Positions 63,257-64,000 of a stretch of 64,000 nucleotides of DNA are shown one piece after another (position 1 is the first letter of the stretch; each line of letters opens with the position of its first letter). The stretch comes from PALSA-693 sp963781155 (GTDB lineage: Bacteria > Actinomycetota > Acidimicrobiia > Acidimicrobiales > Palsa-688). The translations under genes and the position numbers were made by a program. Where the stretch lies: assembly GCA_963781155.1 (NCBI GenBank), contig CAWAEC010000016.1:1-64000 (forward strand), in the 5' to 3' direction. Below the pieces are notes generated by a model. The model made no database searches and was not told the DNA's origin. It saw only the letters and a program-made list of their open reading frames with translations.

Positions 63257-64000
63257 ATGACCGTCGCCGCCATGTCCTCCTCCGATCGCCGCCGGGCCGG
63301 GCTGCTGACCGTGGCCAAGCGCCGGGCCACGGGGCTGCTGGTGTTCGTGGGGGCCGTGTTCGTCGTGTCCTCGGTGTTCATCAGCCGGGCCCACTGGTTG
63401 GAGTGGGTGCAGGCGACGGCGGTGGCGTCGTTGGTGGGCGGCCTGGCCGACTGGTTCGCGGTCACGGCCCTGTTCCGGCGGCCCCTGGGTCTGCCCATCC
63501 CGCACACGGCCATCGTGGTGGAGCGCAAGGACAGCTTCGCCCAGACCCTGGGCGCGTTCGTACAGGAGAGCTTCCTCACGCCGGCCGCGGTCAGCGAGCG
63601 GCTGCGAGCGGCGCACGCCATCGAGCGGGTCGCGGCCTGGCTTGCCGACCCCGACCACGCCGCCGACCTGGCCGGCCAGCTGGCCGAGGGCCTGGTCGGC
63701 GCGGCCGACCTGCTGCGGGACGAGGACGTGCAGCGGGTGGTCGACGGCCTGGTCCGGGAACGCCTCGACCAGGTGCCCCTGGCCCCGTTGCTGGGCCGGA
63801 TCCTGCAGCAGCTGACCCGGGAGGGACGCCACGAGCCCCTGGTCGAAGCCGTCCTGGGCTGGCTCAGCCGGTATCTCGCCGATCACGGCGCCGACCTGCA
63901 CCACCGCCTGGGCATCCAGTCGCCGTGGTGGCTGCCGGGCCCGCTCGAGGACCGCATGGTCGGCCAGCTGCTGCAGCGGACCCGGCAGGTGCTCGACGAC
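63257..64000 (+). CDS. DUF445 membrane protein (3'-partial)
   Basis: 248 codons to the window edge, open throughout. RRAGLLTVAKRRATGLLVFV opens a hydrophobic segment. WVQATAVASLVGGLADWFAV, TALFRRPLGLPIPHTAIVVE is the diagnostic DUF445 block. DSFAQTLGAFVQESFLT and long amphipathic helices follow. It is divergent from the hotdog gene, with the ATG at 63257. The family is membrane-anchored, with unknown function. Confidence 0.9.
   Translation, partial: MTVAAMSSSDRRRAGLLTVAKRRATGLLVFVGAVFVVSSVFISRAHWLEWVQATAVASLVGGLADWFAVTALFRRPLGLPIPHTAIVVERKDSFAQTLGAFVQESFLTPAAVSERLRAAHAIERVAAWLADPDHAADLAGQLAEGLVGAADLLRDEDVQRVVDGLVRERLDQVPLAPLLGRILQQLTREGRHEPLVEAVLGWLSRYLADHGADLHHRLGIQSPWWLPGPLEDRMVGQLLQRTRQVLDD

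Overview
The window is 64 kb of GC-rich DNA with actinobacterial gene content. It has a mycothiol-dependent maleylpyruvate isomerase-type protein, a DUF222/HNH '13E12' protein, AfsR/BTAD and LuxR-LAL regulators, a SigJ/ECF41-type sigma factor, DrrA-like ABC genes, a GH65 plus HAD trehalose pair like the mycobacterial one, and an encapsulin with ferritin-like cargo. I infer Actinomycetota, possibly a deep-branching soil or aquatic lineage. The class cannot be fixed from this window.

Layout. (1) 1-11 kb: a multiply frameshifted LAL regulator, a lone ScoMcrA-type 'head' domain protein, a molybdopterin oxidoreductase with its flavin reductase, and a five-gene carbohydrate-oxidation operon (SDR, SDR, GMC oxidoreductase, GH15 glycosidase, double VOC protein). 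(2) 11-19 kb: a TDT/SLAC1 transporter, haloacid dehalogenase, SDR, truncated catalase, an alpha/beta hydrolase split by a complete IS (16-bp inverted repeats, 4-bp target duplication) and a secreted protein. Six intergenic sites in 4.6-17.7 kb share a TGACGATGTG-like motif (full form GGCAAGGTCTGACGATGTGC). Three of them lie 56-57 bp from the start codon of a gene with a very similar Shine-Dalgarno leader, so a common regulon is likely. (3) 19.7-26.7 kb: a gene graveyard of ClC, SRPBCC, UvrD helicase and IS3 fragments, an excisionase-like HTH protein, one intact and one decayed toxin-antitoxin pair, and a complete TetR/SDR/DUF1330 unit. It ends at the 3' side of an initiator tRNA-Met gene, as an eroded integrative element would. 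(4) 26.8-36.4 kb: an HTH-GHKL ATPase, an esterase, a GH63/MGH-like glycosidase, a cysteine-less DksA-like protein, PAP2, a STAND-like ATPase with a palindromic promoter, the EncFtn-encapsulin pair and a 161-bp-period repeat array. (5) 36.5-45 kb: an SDR, a DrrAB-like exporter divergent from a SigJ/ECF41 sigma gene, GNAT, VOC, an MMPL transporter and an AhpD-like protein. Three matches to the ECF41 promoter (TGTCACA-N16-CGTC type) lie before the sigma gene, the exporter and the AhpD-like gene. (6) 45-64 kb: secreted and PKD proteins, DUF222/HNH, a phosphoesterase overlapping an AfsR-type regulator, a two-component system, a PLP enzyme, a four-gene ATGA-coupled operon (hotdog hydratase-like, HAD, GH65, epoxide hydrolase) and the start of a DUF445 protein.

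At least eleven genes that are otherwise full length carry frameshifts, mostly single-base and several in homopolymers (G8 at 14.0 kb, a G run at 33.9 kb, G5 at 56.5 kb). Assembly indel error is a serious explanation for these. It does not explain the IS insertion or the truncated and chimeric genes of 14.5-26.5 kb, which look like real decay and rearrangement.
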